Source: Propionivibrio dicarboxylicus
GTDB lineage: Bacteria; Pseudomonadota; Gammaproteobacteria; Burkholderiales; Rhodocyclaceae
Reading direction: 5' to 3'
Assembly: GCF_900099695.1 (NCBI RefSeq)
Contig: NZ_FNCY01000004.1
Coordinates: 180,841-244,840 of the forward strand
DNA length: 64,000 nucleotides
Below are positions 36,380 to 45,517 of this stretch, in pieces. Position 1 is the first letter of the stretch. Each line of letters opens with the position of its first letter. The notes under the pieces are model-generated. The model was not told the DNA's origin. It saw only the letters and a list, made by a program, of their open reading frames with translations, and made no database searches. Position numbers and translations under genes: made by a program.

Positions 36380-36391
36380 CAAGGGTACGGG
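36380..36391 (-). promoter_or_regulatory. Late-module element A (CCCGTACCCTTG)
   Basis: It stands directly after the stop of the 2,013-residue gene and ahead of the tail-spike gene. TTGAAA begins within it, and AATTCT follows 17 bases on, a possible but poor -10. Confidence 0.45.
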
Positions 36392-39300
36392 CTACTGCTT
36401 CGGCGGGCCGACCACAAGCGCCATCGGGTTCTCGGTCTTGCCTTCGGCCATTGCTGCAATACCGTCCGCTGTCCGGTTGATCTGGCCGCTTGGGTAGTGG
36501 AAGATGATGCCGCCGACATTGTTCGCCGCCTTGAACAGCGCCATGTCGGCATCGCCTTGGCTGATCTGCGTCCCGAGCTTGTCAATTTCTTGGAAAAGTC
36601 GCAGGCCGGCCGCCCCGCCGTAGGACGTTTTGAACTGCTCGACGCCGGCGATCTTCTGCACCGCCGCAGTGACCTCGCGCGTGCCGACCATCAGGCCGAG
36701 CAGGTAACTGATCTGTTCGGCGATGAGCTTCTTGACGAGCTTGTCCTCGTCATCCCCACCGCCGCCACTGAGCGCTTCCTTGAGTAGCGTACCGAGCACC
36801 GCCGGCACCGAGTAGAGCAGCAGGTAGTCGAGCGCGAGACTCGGGTAGAGCTTCGGCTGCGTGATCTTCTCCTTGGTCTTTTCGACGCCCAGGTTGTAAG
36901 CGACGTTGAAGAACGAGTAGAAATTCGTGAAGAGCTTGAGCGCCGGCCCGCCCCGCTGGATCTGCGCAAGGTCTTTGACCTGCCCCCCGCCTTGCGCGTC
37001 GATAACAGCCTGATCAGCCAGCGCGACGGCACGGTCTTCGTCTTCGCCCGCGGCGATGGCCTTCTCGTAGGCGCCGAGCCAGGTGGGCACGTCCGCAACC
37101 ATCTGCATCTTCTGGATAAGGACAAAGAAAGTCGAGCGCACCGGGTCGAGTTTCGATCCTTGCACCTGATTCTTGATCTCGTTGATCTCGCGCTGCATCG
37201 TCGCGGCGCGCGAGGCCATCATGGCGCTCTTGCCGTTGATCTCTTCGATCGTGTCGAGCGGTGCCTTGATCCATTCGCCGAGGCCCTTGGCAACCCATCC
37301 CGGCCCGATGCGGACCATCGACTGTGTTAGACCAAGGGGCTGCAGCAGCGAGGTCGTCAGGTTCCAGCCGAGGCCGGCAATGGTGGCGCCGGTGCGGACA
37401 TGGTTGAGGCCTCGCTCGAACACGTTCTGCGCGGGCACGTCACCGGCCGCGATGTCCTCGATGGCCTTCTTGAAGATGCCTACCGTCTCAGGCCCGTAGT
37501 AAGTGCGGATTGGCGCGTCGAGGCTGCGCAGCAGGCGATTGGCGTCGATCAGCCACTCGTGCCATGAGAGGTCATGGATGACCTCATTGGTGCCTTGGTA
37601 CAGGCCGGCGAATGAGTACAGCAGCGGGCGGCCGGTGACTTCCGCGGCCCGGCTCTTGGTGAAGCTGCGGCGAGTCGTCGCGCTCGTGTATGCGCCCCGC
37701 ATCTGCTGCTTCGCCGCCTCGGCCTCGGCGTGCTGCTCGGCACGGCCCGAGCGGTTGGCGTCGTACTTGATCGGATAGTAACCGCCCTTGAGCGTCTTGC
37801 CGCCGAGCGTGATCGGCACCGGCTCGACCCAATCCGGTTCTTTGCCGTAGATCCTACGCTCTTTGGCAGCGATGTCCGGCCGGTAAGACTCGAAGAAGTC
37901 CCACACCGCCTGCACGAAGTCGGCCTCTTCTGGCGTGATCGTGTCGAGCAAGGGCTTCAAGCGCGTTAGCGTCCAGCCCTCGCCGTCGAGCAGGCGCTGC
38001 ATGTTGCCCTCGTTGCCGAGGTTGAGCGCGATGGCGATGCGTTCCTCGCGGTTGTAGCTGCCGCCGAGCGTCTCGAAGTACTGACCTTTACCGCCCATTT
38101 TGCCCGACTCGACGATCGGCTTGATGAGCTCATAGAGCCGCGCCGTGGCATCCGCGCGCATGGTTGTCTCGCGGTCACCGGCGGCGTTCATCGAGCGGAT
38201 GAAGTACTCCCACACCGGCCCACCGTCGTTGAAGCCGTCCATCTCGCGCGCTGCGCTCGCCATCTTGCGGTGCATAGCAAGGAAGCGATTGCCGGCGTCG
38301 GCCAGAACCGCGCCGGTAGTGTTGCGGGTGCGCAACTCGCGCACGCGACTGGCGTGCTGCTCGATGCCGGCGGCGATCTCGTCGCGAATGGCCTGGAATT
38401 CGCGCTCGTCCTTAGCCGTCAGCAGTTTTTTCTTGAGTCGGCCGAGGTGCTCGATCTGCTTGATGGTATCAACAAGGCCGCGCATCTCTTCGAGCGTGAG
38501 TTCCCGGTAGGGCTTGCGCAGCGCCTCGGTGAGGATCTCGGGCGGGATGTCCGGCTCGAATCCATGGTCGCGCTGCGACTCGACCCAGGCGAGCAGGTTG
38601 GCTCGCTTGTCGGCGGCCTTGTTCGTCACCGACGCGCGCAGGTCGAAGCGTTCGAGCAGTTGGTCGATCTGATCGACATACTCGGTGTCCAGCCCCTTGC
38701 GCGTGCCTTCGCTGTCGAACTTGCGCAGGTAGTTGATGCTGCGCTCGATCTCGGTCAGTGCGTCATAGGACAGGCGCGTCGCGTAGTTCTGCACGAGTTG
38801 ATTGCGCTTCTCGACGGCGGCGGTCGTGGTGTCGCCTTCCTTGAGGGCTTTCTCGGCGGCCTTGGCTGCGCGGGTCTCAGCGGTGGCGTGCTGGCTCGGT
38901 CTGATGTCGCGGATCTTCTTGCGCGCGATCGTGGTGGCGGCGAAGTCTTTGGCGGCCTTCGAGATGGCGCGCACCGGACCGACTGCCTTCGACAGCGCCG
39001 TTAGCTCGGTGGCGACGAAGCGGGCCCGCGCCTCGTTGTGGATCGCCTCATCGACGGCGCGGGCGAGCGTGTCGGGGCTCGAGAGATCGCCGTAGCGTTC
39101 GAGCACACGCTGGTCGGTCATGCCCTCGATGAGTTGCGCTTCCGGCTCGGCGGCAATGAGTTCGCGCACGAGTTGATCGCCGGAAGTGAAGCCGAACATC
39201 TCGGCAACGAGGTCAGGATGCAGACCGTCCTTGCGCGTCATGCCCTGCAACTTTTCAAGCGCCGGGCGGGCAAGCATTGCCTCGGGGTACATCTCGGCCA

Positions 39301-42300
39301 GCGCAGCAGTGTCGAGCCGGTGGCCTTTCTCGACCTTGATCTGTTCGCCTTCCGGTGTCGTCATCTCACCACGCTTGAGGAAGTGCATGGTGGCATAGAC
39401 CGGCATGGCGCGCACTTCGGCCTTGACCTCGGCCTCGACGGCCTTGCGCTTCTCCGCGGCGTCCTTCTGCATCTGCTTGAGCAGCCGGCCGCGGGCATTG
39501 TCGAGCCAGCGCATGTCGCGCATAGACTTGCGTTGCAGGTCATCCACGGCGGTCTGCGTCGCTTCCTCGCCGCTCTTCTGGTACTCGGCCCACATCTGTG
39601 CGTCGCTCATCTGCTCGGGCGCGGTGAAGAGGGGCGCCATCGAGCGCGCGGCTTCGCCCTGCTTGATGGCTTCGTCGGTGGCGACGAGCCGGTCGAACAC
39701 TCGGCGGATGTCGTCATTGATCTCAACGTTGAGCGCCTTGACCGACTTGTAGACATTGATGAGCCAGGCACGGAAGCGGGCGAAAATGCCATTAAGTTCT
39801 TCGCTCGGGGCCTGCCCATCGAACAGATAGGCCTCAAAGCCTCGCGCGAATTTCTCGTGATAGGGGCGCTTCTCTTCAAGTCCCAGGCCGCGCCATGCGT
39901 CGATGCTCTCAACCCCGAGCCACTTGAGCGCGGCGGTCAGATCATCGACGATCTCGGCCGGGGCGTTCGGCTGGCTGGCGATGCTGGTGAGCACCTCAAG
40001 CTGGAAGTGCCCCATCTCGTGCAGGAAGGTCGAGAGGTCGGCATTCTTGAAGAGGGTGATGACGCTCGGCGTCTGCGTGATGTCGTTGCCGAATGCGATC
40101 TCGCCACGGTTGCCGGTCTGGGTGGGTTGCGTGAAGAACTGCCCTACGTCCAGAGCCGGCCCCGCGGTCAGCACTTCTTGCCGCCGCCCTTCTTGCCCTT
40201 GGCCATTTAGATCACCCCCTTCTGGTTGATTAGGTTGCGAAATCCCGAGCGCGGTGCTGACGGCATCGACGACGCGCTGCATGAAGTTCGGCTCGGGGGC
40301 TGCGTCTTGCGCGAGCGATTGCTGCGGCACGCGCACCATCGAGTGCATACTGCTAAAATCGCGCGCTTTCCCGACGTTGTACTTGAAGCCGAGCGACTTG
40401 TAGAAGGAAGCCAGTTGCGACTTGCTTGGGCCGCCTTTGCCAATGGGTTCCGCCGTGAGAAATACAGGCAAGCCAAGGGCGTCTGCTTTGCTCAAGAAGG
40501 CGCGCATCGCCGTGCGCGCAGCCCCTCGGCCTCTCTTGTCTTCGGGCGTCTTGACTGTGTCGATCTCTATCCGGCTTGCGTCGGCGGGGATGGAATAGGC
40601 GATTGTGGTGTCGCCAACTTGCACCGACTTGAAGCCTGGCGTGGCCTCAAGGGTTGCGTCCTGCCCCATCACTTGCCCACCTGCCGCGCGCTCGGCTGCC
40701 ACTTGGATCGGGTAGCGCGCGAACATCTCCTGCGGCGTAATGCCGAGCCGCGAGGCCGTGGCGACGTAGAAGTCGCGCATCAGCGTGGCGTAGGCGGTAT
40801 TGACGTCGTCGGTGAAGCGCCCGGTGCTCTTCAACTGGTCGAACAGTGTCGTCTCAACGGCCTTGGCCGACTGCTGCCAGGCGTCGTCATCCGCCTTCGT
40901 CTGCATGACCTGCGCGGCGGCTTTCTTGAATTCCTCGGCTTGTCCTTGATAGAACCGCTGCGCCTCGTCGAGGCTCAGGGCATCCTCGCTGGTGCGTAGG
41001 TGCGGAGTGAGCGCCGAGTCGAGATTCGTGCCGGCGATGCGCGCGGCGTACTCCGGCAGCGGGATGACCACATCGCCGCCGGTCGCAACGGCTTCCTCAA
41101 GCTGCGAGGCTACTGCCGGCGAGGCCTGCGCGAGCGCGGCGAGATCCACACCCGACTGTGCCAACGTGCGCACGTCGAGATAGACGTCCTGCACACTGCC
41201 GTCCTCATTGACTGCGGCAACGACGTCTTGGAAGGTCTGCGGATCGCGGGCGCGCAACTTCGACGCGGCCGAGAGTTGTGCCAGTTGCGCGAGGGCCTCA
41301 GCGTCGCGCGCTGCGCCTTGTGCTTTGGCATCGTCGCCGGCGAGTCGGGACATCGCCGTGTGGCCAGCGGTCAGCACGCCGCCCTGCACGAGTGTCGCGA
41401 GGAACGTCTGATAGGCCGCGTCGGGCCGTTCCTTGAGGTAGTCGCCCCAAGTCTTGTCGGGGTTGGCAATCGCAGTGTCGATCGCGTCCTGCAGAATCGT
41501 CGCGGCCTGCTCACCGAACTGCTCCTGCACCTGGCTCTTAAGGAACTCCTTGGCCGCCGTCTTGCCGGGCTGCCCGAAGGCGCCGAGCAAGGCGCCCATC
41601 GGGATCATCTCGGTCGCGACCTCGACTGCGCCTTCGCCGGTGGCGCCGATGAGCGCTTCGCCCGGAGTGGCGCCGCGGCTGCGGTATTTGCCGTACGCGT
41701 CGAGTTCGGTCTGCCCACCGGCGGCGACAAGGCCCGGCACCGGGCTGCGCGTCAGAATCGAGGCCAAGAGGCCCGGCGCATTCGACAACGTGCTCGCGAC
41801 GCCGCCGTAGATACCCTGCGCTGTGCTCGTCTCGAAGTCAGGTGTGGTCAGACTTTGACGCGACTGCGCCTGGTCGCGCTTCCTGAGCGCGTCCTGCGAC
41901 ATATCGCTGAGGCCGAGCGCGTCCGCGAACTGCATCCGCGCCCCTTCGCGCCAGCGCGCGCTGCCCTGCACGAAGGAATTGTAGAGGCCATAGGCGACCG
42001 AGCTAAATGACGGCTCCAAGCCGCGGCTTGCTGTCAGCGTGTCAGAGCTACGGACGAACGCCGGCCCACCGATCTGGCCTTCGCTGCGGCGGTTCATCGT
42101 GCGCTCAAGTTCGCTCAGGTTGTCCGTGTCGTCATGGGCGAGATCGAAGAGCTTGGTGTTGGCCGCGAGTTCGCGCACGGTGACCGGCGCCGTCACCTGC
42201 AGCCCGTCCCAATCCGGTTCGGCCGCGAGCTTCGCCGCCTCCGACTGGTTGCGCACGACGACCGGCTTGGGGATGCCGGTGCGCGCACTGATGTCGATCA

Positions 42301-42433
42301 CCTTGGCGGCGTCGTCGGGCGTGATTGAGGTAGCGCGATACTGCTCGCGCAGCGCTTTCGCGTTGTCATCAGGCAGGCCAACGAGATCCAGGCCAGTCGA
42401 TAGCGTGTCGTCGGGGAGTCCGTTGAGGTTCAT
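36392..42433 (-). CDS. Giant ejection/internal virion protein with GNAT-like and zincin motifs
   Basis: A 2,013-residue protein in the position of podoviral internal core proteins that enter the cell with the DNA. Residues about 610-700 resemble a GNAT acetyltransferase (IEIDTVKTPEDKRGRGAARTAM, then SQLASFYKSLGFKYN). Residues 805-809 are HEMGH, a zinc-peptidase HExxH motif, in FLHEMGHFQLEVL. Long coiled helices fill much of the rest, and hydrophobic segments near the C-terminus might enter membranes. It belongs to the multi-domain 'polyvalent' type. It overlaps no neighbour; its stop is followed by element A. Confidence 0.75.
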   Translation of the reverse strand: MNLNGLPDDTLSTGLDLVGLPDDNAKALREQYRATSITPDDAAKVIDISARTGIPKPVVVRNQSEAAKLAAEPDWDGLQVTAPVTVRELAANTKLFDLAHDDTDNLSELERTMNRRSEGQIGGPAFVRSSDTLTASRGLEPSFSSVAYGLYNSFVQGSARWREGARMQFADALGLSDMSQDALRKRDQAQSRQSLTTPDFETSTAQGIYGGVASTLSNAPGLLASILTRSPVPGLVAAGGQTELDAYGKYRSRGATPGEALIGATGEGAVEVATEMIPMGALLGAFGQPGKTAAKEFLKSQVQEQFGEQAATILQDAIDTAIANPDKTWGDYLKERPDAAYQTFLATLVQGGVLTAGHTAMSRLAGDDAKAQGAARDAEALAQLAQLSAASKLRARDPQTFQDVVAAVNEDGSVQDVYLDVRTLAQSGVDLAALAQASPAVASQLEEAVATGGDVVIPLPEYAARIAGTNLDSALTPHLRTSEDALSLDEAQRFYQGQAEEFKKAAAQVMQTKADDDAWQQSAKAVETTLFDQLKSTGRFTDDVNTAYATLMRDFYVATASRLGITPQEMFARYPIQVAAERAAGGQVMGQDATLEATPGFKSVQVGDTTIAYSIPADASRIEIDTVKTPEDKRGRGAARTAMRAFLSKADALGLPVFLTAEPIGKGGPSKSQLASFYKSLGFKYNVGKARDFSSMHSMVRVPQQSLAQDAAPEPNFMQRVVDAVSTALGISQPNQPEGGDLNGQGQEGRRQEVLTAGPALDVGQFFTQPTQTGNRGEIAFGNDITQTPSVITLFKNADLSTFLHEMGHFQLEVLTSIASQPNAPAEIVDDLTAALKWLGVESIDAWRGLGLEEKRPYHEKFARGFEAYLFDGQAPSEELNGIFARFRAWLINVYKSVKALNVEINDDIRRVFDRLVATDEAIKQGEAARSMAPLFTAPEQMSDAQMWAEYQKSGEEATQTAVDDLQRKSMRDMRWLDNARGRLLKQMQKDAAEKRKAVEAEVKAEVRAMPVYATMHFLKRGEMTTPEGEQIKVEKGHRLDTAALAEMYPEAMLARPALEKLQGMTRKDGLHPDLVAEMFGFTSGDQLVRELIAAEPEAQLIEGMTDQRVLERYGDLSSPDTLARAVDEAIHNEARARFVATELTALSKAVGPVRAISKAAKDFAATTIARKKIRDIRPSQHATAETRAAKAAEKALKEGDTTTAAVEKRNQLVQNYATRLSYDALTEIERSINYLRKFDSEGTRKGLDTEYVDQIDQLLERFDLRASVTNKAADKRANLLAWVESQRDHGFEPDIPPEILTEALRKPYRELTLEEMRGLVDTIKQIEHLGRLKKKLLTAKDEREFQAIRDEIAAGIEQHASRVRELRTRNTTGAVLADAGNRFLAMHRKMASAAREMDGFNDGGPVWEYFIRSMNAAGDRETTMRADATARLYELIKPIVESGKMGGKGQYFETLGGSYNREERIAIALNLGNEGNMQRLLDGEGWTLTRLKPLLDTITPEEADFVQAVWDFFESYRPDIAAKERRIYGKEPDWVEPVPITLGGKTLKGGYYPIKYDANRSGRAEQHAEAEAAKQQMRGAYTSATTRRSFTKSRAAEVTGRPLLYSFAGLYQGTNEVIHDLSWHEWLIDANRLLRSLDAPIRTYYGPETVGIFKKAIEDIAAGDVPAQNVFERGLNHVRTGATIAGLGWNLTTSLLQPLGLTQSMVRIGPGWVAKGLGEWIKAPLDTIEEINGKSAMMASRAATMQREINEIKNQVQGSKLDPVRSTFFVLIQKMQMVADVPTWLGAYEKAIAAGEDEDRAVALADQAVIDAQGGGQVKDLAQIQRGGPALKLFTNFYSFFNVAYNLGVEKTKEKITQPKLYPSLALDYLLLYSVPAVLGTLLKEALSGGGGDDEDKLVKKLIAEQISYLLGLMVGTREVTAAVQKIAGVEQFKTSYGGAAGLRLFQEIDKLGTQISQGDADMALFKAANNVGGIIFHYPSGQINRTADGIAAMAEGKTENPMALVVGPPKQ

Positions 42434-44329
42434 TTAGTTTTTGAACTGCTTGATGACGTAGTCGAGGTTGCCGGCGGTGATCGGCTTCTTGTTCTGCTTG
42501 AGCAGCGCATAGGCGGCGGTGAATTCGGGCGTGCTCTGCACACCGTGCGCGGCGGCCCACCGGTCGGCGTCGAGGACGTTCTTGGTGTAGAACTCGTCGC
42601 GGGCAAGCGCCTTGTCCTTGGGCATCGGTACGCCGTTCTTCGACAGGATCGAGAGGGCTTGATCGACATTCGACTGCGCCGCCTCGGGCGTGCTGATGAC
42701 GAAGTCTTTGCGGCCCTTGGTCATGGCTTCGCCGAACGTGTTGGGGTCGTTGATGAAGATCGAGTCGTCCTTGCCGTAGCCCTTGAGGAACCACTTGTCG
42801 GCCCACACGTTAAGGTCTTCGGGCCGGCGCGTCTCCTTGACGTTCTGCAGGATGTAGTCTTGAAACGCCATCCACTCGGCGCGGTCCTTGTCGCCCATTT
42901 TCGCGACATTCACCTTGGCGCCCTTGCGTTCCTCGAACTCACGCCGGATGTCGGCCGGCGGCACGACGGCGCGCTTGTCGATCTTGGTGGCCAGCGTCTT
43001 GAGCGTGCTCTTGGTGAAGAAGGCGTCGTAGCGGGCAAGTTGCGCGCGGTCGGTGATGTCGCCCTGCTCGATCATGCGCTCGACCTTGTCGAGGTTCGCG
43101 ATGTCGTCCATCTCTTCCTTGCCGTCGCGCCTGGCATCGGCCTCCGCGCGGCGGGTGCGGGCGTCGAGATAGTCCTGCACCTGGCGCTGCTCTTCGCCGC
43201 CCATCGCCGCCCAGGTAGCCGCCGGGATGCTGCCGAGGCTGCCCCCGCCTGTGATGACCTTCCACGCTGCGTCACCGGCGTCACGCTGCCCCCGTTGCCG
43301 GAAGGTCTCGGCCTCGGCCGCTCGGGTCTTGATCTCTTGGATCGCGGCCTCGCGCTTTTCCGGTGCGTCCTTGAAGTAGTCGCGCGCCGCGGCAATGCGG
43401 TCCTGATCGCTGGCAAGCGACATGATGTCGGGCCGGTTCGCGAACTCGAATCCGGCCTGCTTGGTCTCGCCGAATTTAAGCACCTTGCCGATCGAGTCGA
43501 GGTCGCCGCCATTGATCTCGGCCTTGTTCGCCTCGAAGTATTCGCGCGCCTTCGTCGCATCCTTGTCGGCGAGGGCCTGCACTACCTGCTTGTGCAGGTT
43601 CGTGAGGTGCTTGGCTTCCTCGAACTGCTTGCGCTCGGGCGACCAGCCATTGAGGTCGGACAGCACTTGCACGCGCTTGATGATGTCGGACTTTATACTC
43701 GGCAGCGGGTTGCTGCTGACCGTTACGTCGGGCGCGGTGACGATTGGGTTGCCGTCTTCATCGGTCGTGGTAGCCGGGGCGCCCTTGTTCGGTCCCGCAC
43801 CGACAACAAGCCCATCGGCGGCAGCGGTCGCGGCCATGTTGATCGAGCCGACAATCGAAGCGTCGGCCGATTCCTCGATTGAGCGGCGGCGCTCGTTGGC
43901 CTCGTACTGCGAGATCGTACCGATTGCCGACTGGCGCAGCTTCGTGAGGGATTGCCCGAACAGCTTGCGCTGCACGTCATTCTGCAGGGCCTCGCCGTGC
44001 TTCTTCTCCTGCTCGGCGAACCATTGCTCGGTGTCCTTCGTTGCGCCCCAGGCGTTCTGCCCTTTGCGCTCGCGCACCGAGGCCTCGAAGTTGAGATAGT
44101 CGTCCTTGAGCGTAGTCTCGGCGCGGAAAATAAGGTCCGCGTTCTCGCGGTCCTGCATGATGCCGGCGGCGGCCATGATGGTGTTGCCCGCCCCGAGTGC
44201 GCTCTTGCCGGCCTGCACTTGCTGCTCGGCGGAAGCGCCGAATAGGGCGGGCGATGCGACGGAACTCTCACGCACGCCAGGCAGTGCGCGGGCTTCAACT
44301 TGCGGGGTGTCGTATGTGGGAATTTTCAC
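42434..44329 (-). CDS. Internal virion (core) protein, gp15-like by position
   Basis: The 631 residues are almost entirely charged helices with coiled-coil character, from about residue 60 to the end, without catalytic motifs or membrane segments. In T7-like and BPP-1-like phages such a protein follows the gp14-like core protein and precedes the largest ejection protein, as here. It ends directly before the giant protein and overlaps the HNH gene by four bases. Homology itself is not visible to me; the call rests on order and composition. Confidence 0.6.
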   Translation of the reverse strand: MKIPTYDTPQVEARALPGVRESSVASPALFGASAEQQVQAGKSALGAGNTIMAAAGIMQDRENADLIFRAETTLKDDYLNFEASVRERKGQNAWGATKDTEQWFAEQEKKHGEALQNDVQRKLFGQSLTKLRQSAIGTISQYEANERRRSIEESADASIVGSINMAATAAADGLVVGAGPNKGAPATTTDEDGNPIVTAPDVTVSSNPLPSIKSDIIKRVQVLSDLNGWSPERKQFEEAKHLTNLHKQVVQALADKDATKAREYFEANKAEINGGDLDSIGKVLKFGETKQAGFEFANRPDIMSLASDQDRIAAARDYFKDAPEKREAAIQEIKTRAAEAETFRQRGQRDAGDAAWKVITGGGSLGSIPAATWAAMGGEEQRQVQDYLDARTRRAEADARRDGKEEMDDIANLDKVERMIEQGDITDRAQLARYDAFFTKSTLKTLATKIDKRAVVPPADIRREFEERKGAKVNVAKMGDKDRAEWMAFQDYILQNVKETRRPEDLNVWADKWFLKGYGKDDSIFINDPNTFGEAMTKGRKDFVISTPEAAQSNVDQALSILSKNGVPMPKDKALARDEFYTKNVLDADRWAAAHGVQSTPEFTAAYALLKQNKKPITAGNLDYVIKQFKN

Positions 44330-44910
44330 GCAACCAACTCCTCAATAAACTTCGCGCCTTTGCTTAAGTTGTCTTTCGCAAAGATCACGCGCAGATTCCA
44401 AGGTACGTGCAACCCGCTAACACCCTTGCCCTGCGAGGGGACAATATGATCGACGTGGCATGCTTCTCCGGTCAGTTCGGAGGCGACTCGTGCGGCATCG
44501 TAGATGGGCTTAAACGCTTCAACAGGCACCCACTGCGGTGTGGCACGCACCCGAGCAATGCGGCGTGTGGCGGTCTTTGCGTTGACATACCCGATGTTGT
44601 TCGCAGCCCATCGTGCTTTGATACTGCGAGACGTATCGCGGTTGCGCGCCGCCCAATCTCGCATCTGACCTAGCTCCACCTCTCGGTTACGCTGATACCG
44701 AATTTTTCTATTCTGTAGCTGGCGCTCTTTGTCGGCTGCGTATTGCGCTCTGCTTCGCTCCCGAATCTTCTCAGGCGCGGCTTGATAGCGTGCTTTATCC
44801 TGCGCAGAACAGCACGCTTTGCACTGAGACTGCACGCCATCGGGCTTTGTCTTATTCTTCGAGAACTGGTCTAGCGACTTTTCTTCATCGCATTTCGTGC
44901 ATCGTTTCAT
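44326..44910 (-). CDS. HNH endonuclease (homing type)
   Basis: The 194-residue protein has an N-terminal zinc-ribbon-like part (CTKC, later CKAC) and a C-terminal HNH nuclease with CHVDHIVPSQGKG and the downstream His-Asn of HVPWNLRVI. A basic helical linker joins them. It is wedged between two core-protein genes, three bases after one stop and overlapping the next start, as a freestanding homing endonuclease would be. It is unlikely to be a packaging HNH, given its distance from terminase. Confidence 0.85.
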   Translation of the reverse strand: MKRCTKCDEEKSLDQFSKNKTKPDGVQSQCKACCSAQDKARYQAAPEKIRERSRAQYAADKERQLQNRKIRYQRNREVELGQMRDWAARNRDTSRSIKARWAANNIGYVNAKTATRRIARVRATPQWVPVEAFKPIYDAARVASELTGEACHVDHIVPSQGKGVSGLHVPWNLRVIFAKDNLSKGAKFIEELVA

Positions 44911-44913
44911 AGG

Positions 44914-45456
44914 TCAGCCCACCTTCGTGCGGGTCTTGTACGCGTACCACGACGAGGCGACGCTGCCGGCGCTCCCGAGCAAGCTGCTCGTGGTTGCGGC
45001 AGTCGGGTCTTCCGCGGCGGCGCGGGCAGCGAGCATCGACGAGTCACTCGACAGGCCAGCAGCCTGTGCACGGTAGCCCCAGGCTTCGAGCGCGGCATTG
45101 TCGTGGATAGTGTTGGCATCCACGTCGCCCATGTAATCCGTGTCGTTGAGGATGTTGAGGGCCGAGCCTTCGTCGAGCGCGATGCCCTTCTCGGCAAGCG
45201 CCGCGCGTTGTGTGCCCTTCAACTGCGCCGTCTTGAGCCGGGACGTCTGCTCGGCCTTTTGCCCGCGTTCGAGTGCGTTCTCCGCTTGCCACTCGGCGAT
45301 TTTCGCGTTATTGGCTGCAACCTTCGACTGATAGTCATACGCGGCCTGCGTCGCCTTCGACTGCGCCCGAGCGCCCATCGCGCTAGACGCCATGCCTGCT
45401 GCTTGCAGGCCGATAGCAGCGGTCGCCAAAGTGCTCGCGCTAATCCCACCGGACAT
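44914..45456 (-). CDS. Internal virion protein, gp14-like
   Basis: The ATG at 45456 is preferred, with GGGGGAAG five bases ahead. The 180-residue protein has an Ala/Gly-rich, hydrophobic start (MSGGISASTLATAAIGLQAAG), a helical middle (YDYQSKVAANNAKIAEWQAEN) and an Ala/Ser-rich C-terminus. This is the layout of T7 gp14-type core proteins, which form the outer-membrane channel during ejection. Its first six residues equal those of the 95-residue protein at 53831-54118. Confidence 0.75.
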   Translation of the reverse strand: MSGGISASTLATAAIGLQAAGMASSAMGARAQSKATQAAYDYQSKVAANNAKIAEWQAENALERGQKAEQTSRLKTAQLKGTQRAALAEKGIALDEGSALNILNDTDYMGDVDANTIHDNAALEAWGYRAQAAGLSSDSSMLAARAAAEDPTAATTSSLLGSAGSVASSWYAYKTRTKVG

Positions 45457-45505
45457 AATCGCTTCCCCCACAAAGTACGGTGAAGGTAGCGCCGAAGCGC
45501 GAACA

Positions 45506-45517
45506 CAAGGGTACGGG
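45506..45517 (-). promoter_or_regulatory. Late-module element B (CCCGTACCCTTG)
   Basis: The same 12 bases as element A, directly after the stop of the tail-tube B gene and 50 bases ahead of the gp14-like gene. Confidence 0.45.

Noticed and set aside
39038..40210. Long plus-strand frames opposite the prophage genes (also 42545-43882, 45851-47059, 49723-51039, 52878-54269, 60907-61731)
   Set aside because: Each lies antisense to a recognised phage gene, has shadow composition and no ribosome site or context.
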